From Sinonovacula constricta (taxonomy: Eukaryota; Mollusca; Bivalvia; Cardiida; Solecurtidae): DNA of 64,000 nt. Made by a program: the position numbers and the translations under genes. The stretch is taken from assembly GCA_007844125.1 (NCBI GenBank), contig CM017557.1:57736857-57800856 (forward strand), written 5' to 3'. Below the pieces are notes generated by a model. The model saw nothing but the letters and a program-made list of their open reading frames with translations, made no database searches and was not told the DNA's origin. Shown here in pieces: positions 45,476-58,014 of this stretch. How positions within the stretch are numbered: the first letter of the stretch is position 1; each line of letters starts with the position of its first letter.

Positions 45476-45937
45476 TTTTTCTTAGACATAAAGCTACATT
45501 TTTTCTGGAAGATTTATGTTTGTTAATGAGTGAATTCAGGCAAGAATTGTTGAGGAGTAAATGATACATAGTTTCTCTATTAAATGCTTCCTTTTGACTG
45601 TTACTGAAGGTCAGAATATATTTTTGCATTTTGCTAAGTATCTATATTAAATCAGAATCAACATGTAAACAGTACTGAGAACAATTGTTTATTTTTTGCA
45701 CTTATTTATTTTCATACTAAATCTTGAATGAGTTGAAGACTTTTTTTTACTAACAAAATCCATTTTGAAATTTCGAAATTTCATTTCTCTTCAATTTTAA
45801 TCTTTAAATTGATTTATGTTATCAATCATTGTTTCATTATTTCTCCATCATATTTGCATAGATCTTACAGAAAATTGCCTACGAAACATCCACATTGCAG
45901 AATTGCTTCCCTGATACAAAACATAAACCTTATCAAG
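45476..45937. other. Unique AT-rich sequence
   Basis: No gene or repeat recognised. Confidence 0.4.
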
Positions 45938-46618
45938 TTTTTTAGCTCACCTGAGCACAACGTGCTCAAGGGGAGCTTTTGTGATACCGCTTCGTCCAGC
46001 GTCCGGCGTCAACATTTTAGCTTGTGAACACGCTAGAGGCCACAGTTTTTATCCAATCTTCATCAAACTTGGTCAGAATGTTAGTCTACATGACATTTTA
46101 GATGAGTTCATTTTTGGGTCACGTGGGGTCAAAAAGTAGGTCAACAGGTCAAAATTAAGGAAAACCTTGTGAACACACTAGAGACCACATTTATAAGCCA
46201 ATCCTCATTACACTTGGTCAGAATGTTTGTCTAAATGAAATCTTGGATGAGTTCGTTATTGGGTCACGTGGGGTCAAAAAGTAGGTCACTAGGTAATATC
46301 TTTAAAAAAAGCTTGTAAACACACTAGAGGCCATATTTATAGGCTAATCTTCATCAAACTTGGTCAGAATGTTTGTCTACATGAAATCTTGGATGAGTTC
46401 GTAACTTGGTCACGTGGGGTCAAAAAGTAGGTCACTAGGTCAAATCTTAGAAAAAGCTTGTGAACACACTAGAGGCCGTATTTATAGGTCAATCTTCATC
46501 AAACTTGGTCAGAATGTTTGTCTACATGAAATCTTAAATGAGTTTGTTATTAGGTCATGTGGGGTCAAAAATTAGGTCACTAGGTCAAATCTTAGAAAAA
46601 TCATGGCCCTCTTGTTTT
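45938..46618 (+). mobile_element. Dispersed element E, copy 2
   Basis: Same start as the 42-kb copy (TTTAGCTCACCTGAGCACAA). CTTGTGAACAC/CTTGTAAACAC occurs at 46021, 46166, 46312 and 46457 (145-146 bp). Its right end is ATCATGGCCCTCTTGTTTT, which the other copy lacks. Confidence 0.88.
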
Positions 46619-47212
46619 ATTGATTGTTTGCTTTAATTGTTTTTGCAACTTCCATTTGGAGCATTGGAAGAAGCTGGCTTAGTTTCTCCACTGTGCTGTC
46701 CCAATTGCCATGGCTGCTTGGCATTGCCGTATAATTGCCATGAATGAGTCTAGGTCACTTTTGAAGGTTCATTGAGCCCCACCTGCCTTGCAGTAAAAGA
46801 CACATAAAGATTGCCATCATGGTTTCTGATGGGAACTAGAAATGCGGTCTGTTTGCATGATGGGAACAACAGTTGCAGGCCGTCTGCAAGATGGAAGATG
46901 TTTTTGTGGCCTCCCCTGTCTGGAATAGACATAATTAGTAGACAAGGACAAAGTGAGAGTGGTATATTTTTTTTATTGAAAATGGTTTATTGTCAAGTGA
47001 AGGGTTTTTGTGATGTATGATGGGAAAATAGAAGGATGCTTTCTCTGACTCATATGCCTCATTTATTCCTTATCTATGTTTTGAATTTAAGTTTTATAAC
47101 TCCAATAACACAGTCTCAAGAAGCCACATATTTTATGAGAAATGGTTCTTTTATCATAAAGAATATTCACCATGGTATACAAGAGTTAATCAGGTGATCA
47201 TTTACACCAAAC
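46619..47212. other. Unique sequence with coding-like minus-strand frame
   Basis: 46750-46932 on the minus strand reads GHKNIFHLADGLQLLFPSCK and PIRNHDGNLYVSFTA. It looks less biased than most chance frames, but no family is recognised and no convincing splice pair was found. Confidence 0.25.
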
Positions 47213-47521
47213 CAGACCTGGTAGCACAATTGGAAGATAGTCAGTTCCAGGTATAGGAGGCCTCAGGTTCGATCCCCGGTTGCGACATACCATAGTTGTT
47301 AAAAATGGTAGTAGTATAGCTCCCTTGCTAACGCTCAAACAAATATAAGGCTAGTTCTATGACTGGTTGACCCAGTGTCAGGATAATGTGACTGGGTGTG
47401 GTATCATGCCAGGTGTTCATGGCATGCTATACACAGTGTAGACGGCACAATATCTGCTTCAAGTGGACACCCTCTCCAGATAACTAAAAAACTGTTGGTG
47501 GGATGATAAACCCAATTAAAC
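47213..47521 (+). mobile_element. SINE B copy
   Basis: Head AGACCTGGTAGCACAATTGG, B box GGTTCGATCCCCGG, body and tail GATAAACCCAATTAAAC. Confidence 0.92.
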
Positions 47522-48330
47522 ATTTATACAAAGCTGATTGGTGTAAAAGAAGGCCTGTGATTTAGATAAACTGGTTTCTTTGTTAGACATTTTTAAGAAC
47601 TTTTTAGTCATTTCTTGATGGACAGAATGGCATTGCCTTCACTGTGGTAGTGTTTCTGCTTTACTTTACATGCTATTTTGCCTACCTCTTTTATATTCAT
47701 TTTCATTTTATCATTACTGAAAGTTTAAATACAGTCATTATTTTTACTGTAAGTATGGCTCCAACAATAATGCTGGCAGTTTAAGTTGTTCCTCAGAGTT
47801 TCTCAGAGGTGTGTGCAGAAAATATTTGCCAAAGATAGTATTTCCCCTAGTAACAAGAAAGTTACCTCATAATGGTATACCTGCACAGTGTTCATGAAGA
47901 TATGCCATAAATAAGTCACTGTGAAGAGTGACATGTTTCCTGCCTCTCCCTTTTATTACGACCATGTGTCCAGCTTCGGTTGACAAATGGTCAGTTAGAA
48001 TAGGACATTGCTCAAGATATTGTATTGTGGATGTATAGTTTAAATAAAGATTTTAGCATGGAATTACACTCCCAATATCTTGTATCTGAGATAAGTAAGT
48101 AACTGTGAGATTGACATGCTTCCTGCCCCTCCCTCACATTAACACTGTGTCCAGGTGCAGCTGACAGTGGTCAGCCAGAAGTGGATGTGTGACTTGACCA
48201 TGTTGATAACATGTATTTAACTAAACTATACTTTATCCTGACACTTAATGCTGACTAAAATTCCTATGTTTATAATTTAAATTAAATGTACTTGAAAACC
48301 AATGTATTGGTAGGTGCCTCAAATTCTCCT
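47522..48330. other. Non-coding, with a loose ~190-bp duplication
   Basis: GTGACATGTTTCCTGCCTCT...CATGTGTCCAGCTTCGGTTG (about 47925-47985) is echoed by TTGACATGCTTCCTGCCCCT...CACTGTGTCCAGGTGCAGCT (about 48110-48165). Confidence 0.55.
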
Positions 48331-48339
48331 GCAACCGCT

Positions 48340-48500
48340 TGGGGGGGGGGGGGGGGGGGGGGGATACATTGCCCCCACCCCATCCCACCAACAACCAGGT
48401 TAAAGAATGGAGTTGTGAAAAAAACATACATGTAAGCTTAAAAAATACTAAGCTTTTAAAGTAAGTTTTGTCTCTTGACTGCTCAGGTCAAAGTTAACAT
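48340..48500. repeat. Dispersed repeat H, copy 2, with G homopolymer
   Basis: An uninterrupted run of about 22 G (48341-48362) is followed by the H sequence shared with 7385-7545 (CACCAACAACCAGGTTAAAG, AACATACATGTAAGCTT). Confidence 0.65.
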
Positions 48501-49102
48501 CTGTTACTGTGTATATATATCTACTACACATAACTGTCGCTTTTGAGGCACTGAAAAGCCTAACTACAATTACGAAAAGCCACTACATTACAAAAAGGTG
48601 ACAGTTTGGGCAGCATTAAGTGAAAGTGGCATGATTGGACCTTTCTTTATTGAAGACAGTTGTGGGAGACAGACTGTTAACAGCGATGTCTATCTCCAAC
48701 TGCTAAGGAATAAGTTCCTACCATTCTTCAGAGAAGGGGAGTAAATGTAAATGACATATGGTTTTAACAGGATGGTGCTATCTATACCTCATACAGCCGG
48801 ACATGTGCTTTCATGTATTCGCGCAACATTTGGTGACCACCTCATCTCCTTTAAATATGATCATGTTTGTCCCCTCATTCATCTGACTTATACACATTAG
48901 ACTTTTTATCTAGTGCTCAGTGCTAGAGCTAAAATCATCTGTTTGATAGGAAATGAGAAAAATTAATCCACAGATGTGCACTTCCGCCATAGACAATTTC
49001 AAAAAAAGACTTGACATCATAATCACCCAAAATGGACATCACATTGAGCATTTGTAATAAATATTATTTTGGAGATATGGACAGCATTCCTTATTCAAGT
49101 AT
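48501..49102. other. Unique sequence
   Basis: No gene or repeat recognised. Confidence 0.4.
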
Positions 49103-49115
49103 GGTATGTTATATG

Positions 49116-49479
49116 GGGATGAGATGGGATAAGCTGGCATTTTTGCTGATACTGTGCAGCAACATTTCTATCATTAAAGCACACGGGCACTTATGAGGTG
49201 CCCAGGGACTGAACCTGGCCGGTCCATTATACTGACACCGACGAGTCAGGAGTAATGCTGTCTCCTTAGCTCCGAGCATTAGGAGGGGCGCCACTACTAC
49301 CAACTTTAAAGTCTGGCTAGGGTTTTGAACCCTTGATCTCCCAATTTGCAAGACGACGCTCTACCACCTGAGCTATTGCGACCGGTTATTTATATTTTAT
49401 ATTTCAATGTTTAACCTCATTAACCATCTCTGGCAAGTTGTATTTGCTCTTTCAATTTTATTTTATTTTGCGACCGGTT
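49116..49479 (-). mobile_element. SINE A with 82-bp insertion near its 5' end
   Basis: The SINE (minus strand) has head, body and tail, but its outermost 5' sequence is displaced. GCGACCGGTT occurs at 49378-49387 and again at 49470-49479 with 82 unrelated bp between. The outer duplication GGTATGTTATATG (49103-49115 and 49480-49492) shows that the whole 364 bp lies within one insertion site. Confidence 0.88.
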
Positions 49480-49492
49480 GGTATGTTATATG

Positions 49493-51221
49493 TATCAAAC
49501 AAAAGTTTAAAGCCTCTAGATTATTACTATGTGAAAATTGTATGACTATGTTTGATGATATTAAACCCTATTAAATTTCAAAAGTGTATCAAATATTATA
49601 AATTACCCTGCAAATGAAGTTGAATTGATCATAATTTATACCCACTCACCAAAAATTTTCTGGATCCACCCTTGATAAATACCATATACTTGATATAGTT
49701 TAAGCATGAATATGCGGCTGTTGTTTATTAAATATGCATCCTTTTGTTTTTTTATATTTTTATATGGCTCACCGCAAAGGCCTTTATTGTTGAAAACTAG
49801 ATCAACCTATCAGATACAGTGTAATCCTGGGTTACTTAGGGGGAACTTGGTGCTTGGTGCTTGGTAGGTTTATTGCATACCTTAAAAGTTTTAATTTTGG
49901 ATAAATTTGCTTATTTGCAAACACTTTTAATAGCACAGTGGGCAGAAATAAGAATATGTGGGTAATGAAGCTGCAAGAATGTGGTGTCGAATACACCATA
50001 CAATTGAAATGTTCAAAGTATTTAGACAATTTTCTTAGTTTTCTGCCCATCTGTCCATTATTTATTTCCTAGATAAAGATAAAGTTTACAGGATTTTAGG
50101 ATGGTCTGAAAGAAACAAAGAAATATGCTTTGTGAGTGAGGCAAGCTTTTTGGTGACAGGATATTAACACAAACTCTAAGACCTATGACCTTAATCGATT
50201 GATTGATCAGAAACAAGTCTGTGAACAATCTTGCACTCTTTCCGATGAAAATTTGAATAAAAATGCTAAAAATTAGTGGCTAATGGCTTGAAAGAAAATC
50301 TATGTTACAAGGCGATAGGGTCATAGATAAGTAAGATAAAAATCAGATAAATAGTTTTGAGTAGGGTTTGGGAGGGTGTACGCTCTATTGCTCGTCTACG
50401 TTATAAGGACAACAACTTCAAATCACAAACACAGCTATAAAAACAATCCCTAAACACTGAAAAATGTTTTGCCTGAAATGGATTTAACCAGTTATAACAA
50501 AATAATAGAATTATTTTTTCAAATGATTGGATTGTTAAGGAATAGTATGAACATGTTATGTAGATACAGTCCATTTTTGGTAAAGATAAGAGAATAATTA
50601 CTTAAAAGGCTCATCTCGAGCAAAAGAGTATGTGTCATATTTTTACCCTAAAAAAGTTTTTTCTTTTCACTGTACATTACTGGTTTCTAGAGAGAAGAAC
50701 TCTTCACAAGGCTGGATTCTAATGGATAGACAAAAATCTGTCAGAGTTTTGTTTTGTTTTGTTGAATGATGGAGTACTTATGTGGATAGGGAGAATAATG
50801 TATCAGACATAACAGGAATTCACAGCTGTTTTGGAGAGATCTATCTTTAAGAAAAAAAAACAATTATTCTAAGGTTGAAAGTTCAGATTCTGTTTACAAA
50901 AAAGATGTAACAGACAAGAAGGAAGAAAGCTAAGTTGGAGAAATGTTGGTTCCCAGGGTTCATCGTTGTCCTACTTGCACATTTGTGATCTTCCTCTTTC
51001 TTGTACACTGTAAAGTCAGCAAGGGATGATTCATTTCTACTCCCAAGATGTCCATTAGAACTTCTTCCAGGTGTCAAGCTGCCTAATGATTTAAACATTC
51101 ACCCAGCCCTAATGAACCAAAGGTAACTATTTCCTGTAGCAGGGAATCCTAGAAGTCTGACCCCTTTACCTGCTGGTAAACCATGAGTTGTATGTAGAAG
51201 AAAAATCCATCCAGAGCATTT
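49493..51221. other. Unique sequence
   Basis: No gene recognised. About 49630-49690 carries the second H block (ATACCCACTCACC...TTTTCTGGATCCACC). Confidence 0.4.
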
Positions 51222-51345
51222 AAAGATGGTGTCAGAGAGTGTGTGCCAATTTTTATTTTATAAAAAATCATTGTTACCTGAAAAAGAATCTGCAAAAAGC
51301 TGTAATTAATATCCGAGGCATTCCAAACGGTAGGTCCTTTAAGTT
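51222..51345 (+). mobile_element. TTAA MITE family C, decayed left fragment
   Basis: AAAGATGGTGTCAGAGAGTG and AAAATCATTGTTACCTGAAA match the first 120 bp of the family. Confidence 0.6.
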
Positions 51346-52172
51346 AGAATTCTTGGACTTTACCGCCTGTTCTTATGTTGTTATTTCAAAAATAAAATTG
51401 AAGTGTTCGTTGATTATGGTTAACCTGGGTATCACAAGAAAGACAGAAAAGTCAACATACACTCCAAAGAGCACAAGCATAAAAACCAAGTAAAACAAAT
51501 GAAAGGACGAATTTGCTTTTAGGGAATATTCAGGGGAGACTTTTCATTAATGTCTCTCATTGCTGGGTCCTTCTTCAGTTTCCCATATTGAGATGGCAAT
51601 GATATCAGTCAGCATTTATATCTACCCAACCTGACAGTTTGCAATACAACTGTGAGACAGAGTGAATACAAGACAATCTTAAAATGGATTTTCACTCAGT
51701 TTAATTTTAAGTTTTTGGTGCATCATTAGTAATATTAATTTTACTTGTGAACATACCAATGTTATCAGTTGCTTGGTTATGCAAAATTGATTTCTGATAT
51801 TGATTTGTTTACCTCTACTGTTTAAGGTTTGTGAGTGCCCTTAGTTTTCATCACAATTATTTTGCCATTGCTTTAAACATTTCATCACCTTGCTATAGTT
51901 TGGACTTCATACAGTGGCTTGACTGCAGCACATCTGTTCCTTTGCTGGCTTTGTTTGCCTCTGTTATTGTCATTACACATACCTAAGCCCTCTTGTGGAT
52001 TGGTTTTTCTTTGCTACATTATTGTAATTTTTATTTGTTGTATTATCATTTAAATCTGTCTTAAGCAAAATGGTAAATGTTCAGGGCCCAGTTTTCTTTA
52101 CAGTCATAGCACCATAAGACATAATAGTTCTTATTTTATACAATTATGTATAAATGATTGTAAATGATTATG
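51346..52172. other. Unique sequence
   Basis: No gene or repeat recognised. Confidence 0.4.
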
Positions 52173-52640
52173 AGTGGGGTGCCCATGGTTGTCAATCTTA
52201 CCTGCATGTTAGGTGAAAATGAATTATAGGCATGTCTTTAATCTTACCTGCATGTAAGTTAAAAATATATTGTAGGCATGTCTTTAATCTTACCTGCGTG
52301 TAAGGTGAAAATGTATTGTAGGCATGTCTTCAATCTTACCTGCGTGTAAGGTGAAAATGTATTGTAGGCATGTCTTCAATCTTACCTGCGTGTAAGGTGA
52401 AAATGTATTGTAGGCATGTCTTTAATCTTACCTGCGTGTAAGGTGAAAATGTATTGTAGGCATGTCTTCAATCTTACCAGCGTGTAAGGTGAAAATATAT
52501 TGTAGACATATTTTCCATCTGGCCTGCAGTGGATGGGTGGTTTTACTCAGACATATGCTGTGATTTCTTTCTCCCCGAAAATATCTGGCTGTTACTTTAA
52601 TGACTGTGAGTAAGTTGCTACACTGTATTTAAAAACAAGC
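52173..52640 (+). mobile_element. SINE F expanded by an internal minisatellite
   Basis: It starts with GGGGTGCCCATGGTTGTC, the F head start, and finishes with CCTGCAGTGGATGGGTGG, TTTACTCAGACATATG and GTTACTTTAATGACTG, the F 3' half. Between them the normal ~60 bp of head is replaced by the 46-bp array. Confidence 0.75.
52189..52512. repeat. 46-bp minisatellite, about 7 copies
   Basis: GGCATGTCTTYAATCTTACC begins units at 52229, 52275, 52321, 52367, 52413 and 52459, exactly 46 bp apart. Confidence 0.96.
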
Positions 52641-53716
52641 AGAACAGCCTCAGTTATAATATAAGAAAAGTCATACAAAATGATGATATTTTAATAACTT
52701 ATGTTTTTAAACAGGTCATAGATCTTTTGATGTAATAGGATTTTAATTGGAACACTCTTTAAATATTTTAATAGCCTTATGATTTGTAAACAGATCCTGC
52801 TAACTTTTTATGAAACACACTAGCTTTCTTCACACTTACGCCTCTGCCAGTAAAAAACAATTCTTACTGAATGTCATTGTTTTTGCATTCTTTCCCACAT
52901 GCTTCCGTGTTAAAAAGTGTTACTTTGGGTAAAGTGAATGCCTCCTATTGGTAATAAATTGTTAAAATTCCCCTGATAATTAAATATTTCTCAGCCTGAA
53001 GATAATTGCTGGCAATATTCTACAAAAAAACATTACTGTTCCCTCACTTTCCATAATTGTACATTAATTTTATAAGGCCCATTAGCATTGAGAAATGTCA
53101 AGGCTTTATCACAGTGACTGTATTCCAGTATTCTAGTAACAAAGGTTCAAGTGCTGTAATGATAATGTTGTAGTAACCAGTCACCTTCAGATGTCTGCTG
53201 CTCCACCCACCACCTGATTACAGGGCCGACTTTTGGCAAAACACTCGTGCCTTTGGCTCCTTGACTTTTCCTTGTCAACAGTCAAATGCCACAACTAGTG
53301 TCACCTTTTACCTATGGTTGAAAAAAAAGTGACCTAGTCATTTACCATTTCATCCATTGCTGTCAGTCTGACCTCAACTTAACCTTAATTTACTTAACTG
53401 ATGTAGGACTGGCCTGAATACTTGAACAATTTCGATTGGTTGAAAATATGATTATTTATATTAAATAACAAACCATCAACTGATTCTTTATGATACAAAA
53501 AAAAATAAAAAAAATAATGCAGATCACATGTGCATCAACTTGAAAAAGTCAGTCGATGTACAATATATAGATATTTTAAGTGTTTCAGTCTTTTTTTGTT
53601 CTGGACAGTCATTGAATTCCCTCTTGCTGTCATCCACATCACCTCTGCATAATGATATCTTTTTTCTAGATATTTTTATTGAAGAACCTTTATGAAGATT
53701 AAAATTGTCTGTTTAA
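52641..53716. other. Unique sequence
   Basis: No gene or repeat recognised. Confidence 0.4.
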
Positions 53717-53719
53717 ATG

Positions 53720-53915
53720 TTAGTTTGAGGAGCTGAATAGTCCAGTGATCGAATGCACGATCAGGGTTCACCGGGTCCAACGTTCGAACCCCGGTTAGGT
53801 CGCTGATAATTCTTTAAGCTAGTAATTTACATAGAATTGTTTCATTCCACCCAATTGTATAAATGGGTACCTGCGAGGGCCATAGTATGGAATTGATGAT
53901 TACACTCAATCTTTG
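53720..53915 (+). mobile_element. SINE I, single tRNA-headed copy
   Basis: Head AGCTGAATAGTCCAGTGATC, B box CGTTCGAACCCCGG, then TTCATTCCACCCAATTGTAT and ATGGGTACCTGCGAGGGCCA. It is unrelated to A, B or F beyond the tRNA-like head. Confidence 0.65.
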
Positions 53916-55324
53916 AAAGTGGACACTGACTTGGTATTACCTTTATTTGTAGTAACTCAAATGCTTTTGCTACCTGACTTTTCTTATTTTGTTGTCATTG
54001 CTATTTTGTCATCCTCTCTTCTTTTCTCAAATTTCTTGATTATGATTTTGTTTTTCCAAATGACATACAGTGCATCAATTGAAGGAAAAATGCCAGCAAA
54101 GCTTGACATTGTAATTTTCTATGCAGCCATTTGCCATCAACATATATGACATTATTACATATGCTTCTATTAGGGAATCCAATTCTTAACGTCACACTTT
54201 AAATCACAATTAGCTTTTGTTATTATTTGGATCAGAAGTTACATTGAAAAAAACATTGAAGATTAAATATGAAAAATTTACCTTAGCAGCCGGTATTCAA
54301 ACTCCCGCATCAGGCGCTAAGTCACTTAACAACAGTTTGCAAAACCAAACCAAAACATCATTTTGTGTGATATATTGAATATTTTACTTTTTGGTCAGAA
54401 GTATGTGTTTCTCATTAGGGTTCAGTTTGTAGTACCTAAAATTAATATACTTTGAAGTTTTACAAGTTTATATCTTTCGTCGTAATTGCCTACATCAAAT
54501 TCATACAAAACTAGGTGGCATAAGTGGTCTGTTTTGACTGGCATATCATTCTTCTTTCAAAAAGTATCAAATGTTGTTATAAACCTCCCTATTATTTATC
54601 AGACCATGTTTTTAAATTTGATGACAAACCAGTTAAGTATGTCAGCTTCTTTCTAATGTATGTCAGGAAGTTAAGGCCAAAAAGTGCAGATGTGAAACAC
54701 AGTGGATTAGACCAATCAGCAAGTAATAGCTTGTTTGAATCGTCAGTGCTTTGATTTCTGTAACATGTTACAGGGAATAATCCCGAACAAATTGACTATG
54801 ATAGAAGAAAGACGGGCTGTAGGAACGCACTTTGGCCACACAATGTTAGTTTAATGTCCTTGTTGTTTATAGTTTAATGGAACAATACCGGAATCTCCCC
54901 TCAGCTGATTTCTTGTCGAGCTTTCGGTAGGTGTAGTAACGCCGGAATGCAAAAGGACAGCAACAAGAGGCTGTGGTAACAGCTGATATAGTTACAGGGT
55001 ATTTCCTTTAAGGTTAAGACATCTGTCCACAGGATATTGTCAGTTCTTGGTGTGATGATTTAGGACCCCTTGTGAAGAGTCGTGATGCATCCAGCTTCCT
55101 TGTTTTGATGTATTGGCTTCATTTATGTGTGGTTGATGAAGATTCTCTACATCATGCTGTTGCTGAGGAAGAGAGTTTCTTAAAGCATTTGGTTAGGAGC
55201 CCATTGACCTCATGAGTCACTATGGTTATGTAGGTTGTTTGTACTTGAATATGTACACATGACAGAATAGTGACCTTATTCCCAGTTTTTTTTTTCATTG
55301 TACGTTTTTTTTTAGTTAATATGT
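53916..55324. other. Unique sequence
   Basis: Open frames at 53913-54149 and 54524-54754 are hydrophobic or low-information and show no domain. Confidence 0.4.
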
Positions 55325-55566
55325 CCTTATAGCAATATTTGCCAGGTACAGGATGCGCTGGGTTCGATTCTGGGCCGCGACATACCAAAGTTGTTAAAAA
55401 CGGTAGTAGTATGGCTCCCTTGCTAACGCTCAAACAAAAATAAGTGTAGTTCCTTGACTGGTTGGCCCGGTATCAGGATAATGTTACTGGGTGTGGTATC
55501 ATGCTAGGTGTTCATGGTATGCTATACACAGTGAAGGCAGCACTACATCTGCTGCAAGTGAACACA
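55325..55566 (+). mobile_element. SINE B, truncated both ends
   Basis: B-box region CTGGGTTCGATTCTGGGCCG, body to CTGCTGCAAGTGAACAC; the tail is lost. Confidence 0.88.
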
Positions 55567-55894
55567 AAGAAGAAGGATAAAGAGCTTTAAGTTATTCCTG
55601 TGACAATGTTAATGGATGTTTTTCGTGGTAATGAATTTCTCAACACTAATTGAAAGAGAGAAAGAAAGATAGCATTCTAAGCTGCTCCTAAAAGGATGTC
55701 CTGTCAGCTAAATATGCTAGATACATTAATATTGACCTGACCTTTGGCATGTTTCAAGGTCAGTCAAAGAGCTCAAAGCTGACCACAGGTCTTGATGTTC
55801 TATGTTTACTGTTTACAAAAAAAGAGTCTTAAATCAATACAATACAGTTTGCCTTTTTTTTACCAAATGACCATTTTTGATTTAACATAATTAT

Positions 55895-56105
55895 ACATTT
55901 GAATTTTCTCTGAGGCCAAAGAGGGAGATTTTCACTTGCAAAGTGGGAGAATTGTTATTTTCATATAAAGTAAGAAGGAAGATATCTGTTTTCAAGTAGG
56001 AAGATTTCTGAAAATGTCTTAAAACATCCCTTATTGTCAAGTACTTTTGAACCGTAAATGTGGGAGTCTTCCTCCAAAAGTGGGAGAGTTCACATCTATG
56101 CATTA
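55895..56105. mobile_element. Short MITE family G, copy 2
   Basis: Co-linear with 35512-35719: GAGGCCAAAGAGGGAGATTT, AAGAAGGAAGATATCTGTTT, AAAGTGGGAGAGTTCACAT. The ends are more decayed. Confidence 0.8.
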
Positions 56106-56775
56106 TTCATCTGATTCGATTACAATTTTTGTTAAACTTTTTTCATTGTATCATTACTGTAAGTCATTACAATACATCTTATTCCTATCGTGATATAACA
56201 GTACATAATGGTGTAGACAAGTCTGAAAGTAATTTGGAAAAAAAAATGGTTAGATGGAAAAAAAAAATCATTTTAATACGAAACACAGCACATTGTTAAA
56301 GCATTCAATGTGTTTGCCTTTAATTGTACAAGTTATGAAAATGATATTAAATTTCTGCAGCAGCTGCTGTGCATGTGCTGTTGTGTGTTTGTGCGACGTG
56401 TAAAACCATTAATATGTCTGACACATTGAATAGCTTTTGCATAATCATGTCTGTGATTAAAAAAGCACTTTGCAAAAACAGGTAGGAGCATTAAACATTG
56501 GGGCCTAAATAACAAATTGAGGAAAAAAAGATGGGGACTTGAGCAATAATAACAGGTTGTCTGTGTGGCAGTGTGTGCAGGAAGGTTGTCTGTCTTGAGG
56601 GCTCTCCCACAGTGAAGGTATAAAGGGTAGAATCTTACATTCAGAGATCAATATCAGTGTGGAAAAAAAACAACCTCTTAACCCTTCACATGCTACATTA
56701 CTGAACAACCCGTACAGGATTCTTAGGTTTTGAACTTTAGTTACATCCATAGGTACCAATTATTGAAAGATACTT
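56106..56775. other. Unique sequence
   Basis: No gene or repeat recognised. Confidence 0.4.
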
Positions 56776-56830
56776 TGCAGCAAATGGTGCATATCCTGAA
56801 CAGATTGGCGGATCTCTGTTTACACTAATT
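56776..56830. repeat. Hairpin repeat D, partial
   Basis: GCAGCAAATGGTGCATATCC, then GAACAGATTGGCGGATCTCT. Confidence 0.55.
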
Positions 56831-57146
56831 TTGGGAGACTTTTAATGTCTTGCATAGCAGTGGAAGAGTTGAACATTATAAATTACTATGTGGAGAGTTG
56901 TTGAGTATTCTAAGCATAGGAAGTGCAGATTGGTTGAATTGGCCCATCATAAACCATTCACTTGTCAAACAGAAAGATAACCCTTCACCACAGCTACTGG
57001 GCCAGTGCTTTATCAAGAAAAGCAGGCTTTTAATTCAGAATAAAGGACTGTTACTGATTTGGTTTGGCAAATTATTTGCAAAATCATCAGCTGAATCTTA
57101 TGTTTTGGGTGCTCATTTGAATGGTCTAATTGCAGTTATGCTAATG

Positions 57147-57335
57147 AGTACCAGGTATTTAGGGTTATTGGGGAGAAATTGAGTTTTTAGCATGGTAAAG
57201 TGTTCATTAAAATTGTCACAGTGGTTTTAGTAAGTACCAGGTATATAAGGTTATAGGGGAAAAGTAAAGTTTTTAGCATGGTAAAGTGTTCATTAAAATT
57301 GTCTCAGTGGCTTTAATGAGTACCAGGTATACCGG
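57147..57335. repeat. 86-bp tandem duplication, ~2.2 copies
   Basis: AGTACCAGGTAT starts at 57147, 57233 and 57319; TTTTTAGCATGGTAAAGTGT is shared by the first two units. Confidence 0.93.
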
Positions 57336-58014
57336 GTTTGGTGGAAAAATCTAGAAATCCTTCTCTCTCGATCTAGAGATAACTTTTACGTTAATCTGTA
57401 TCTTTTATGTGTTTTAGTTGTTTTATTTTGACCAAGTTTTTAGTTATTTATCTTGAAAAATAATTATATTGAGACCCAGGACACTACTTGTATTTAGTCA
57501 AACAAGGCCAAGGGCCATAGTTTCGAAATTCCTATGTAGCTACAATGTACACAATATTTGTATACATTTTCTAACATACAATGCATTGATAGAACATATA
57601 CATGGACCAGATAAACCTAGACAGGCTCCCTAATTTGGGTATTTATTTTTAGAATTTACATAATGTTTAATAATTATATAATGCCTGATTGCTATACCCA
57701 GTAATTGTTAAACCAACATACAGTTAATTAAGCAGGCAAGTATCATTGTAGAGGAGGTAGATGAATTTTTTACATGATTTACAATCATTAGTGAAAATGC
57801 TGACATTATGACATCATTAACAACTTTAAAAGTTGTTTTCGAAGAAAATACAGTTTAAGAGCAGTTTTTTGTATGTCGGATTTTCCCATTATGACAATCG
57901 TTCACTTACTTAATTGATCAACTTTAACACAAATCATCAAATCATCAAATTATCGAACGCTTCTGTTGCATTCATATACAAAACTTGAGCTATTAACATG
58001 AGGGACAGCCAAAT
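57336..58014. other. Unique AT-rich sequence
   Basis: No gene or repeat recognised. Confidence 0.4.

Noticed and set aside
53720..53800. Possible tRNA gene
   Set aside because: The B box is good, but the downstream body and poor cloverleaf point to a SINE head.
56850..57182. 110-codon plus-strand ORF
   Set aside because: It opens at TTG, has no domain and runs into the 86-bp tandem repeat.
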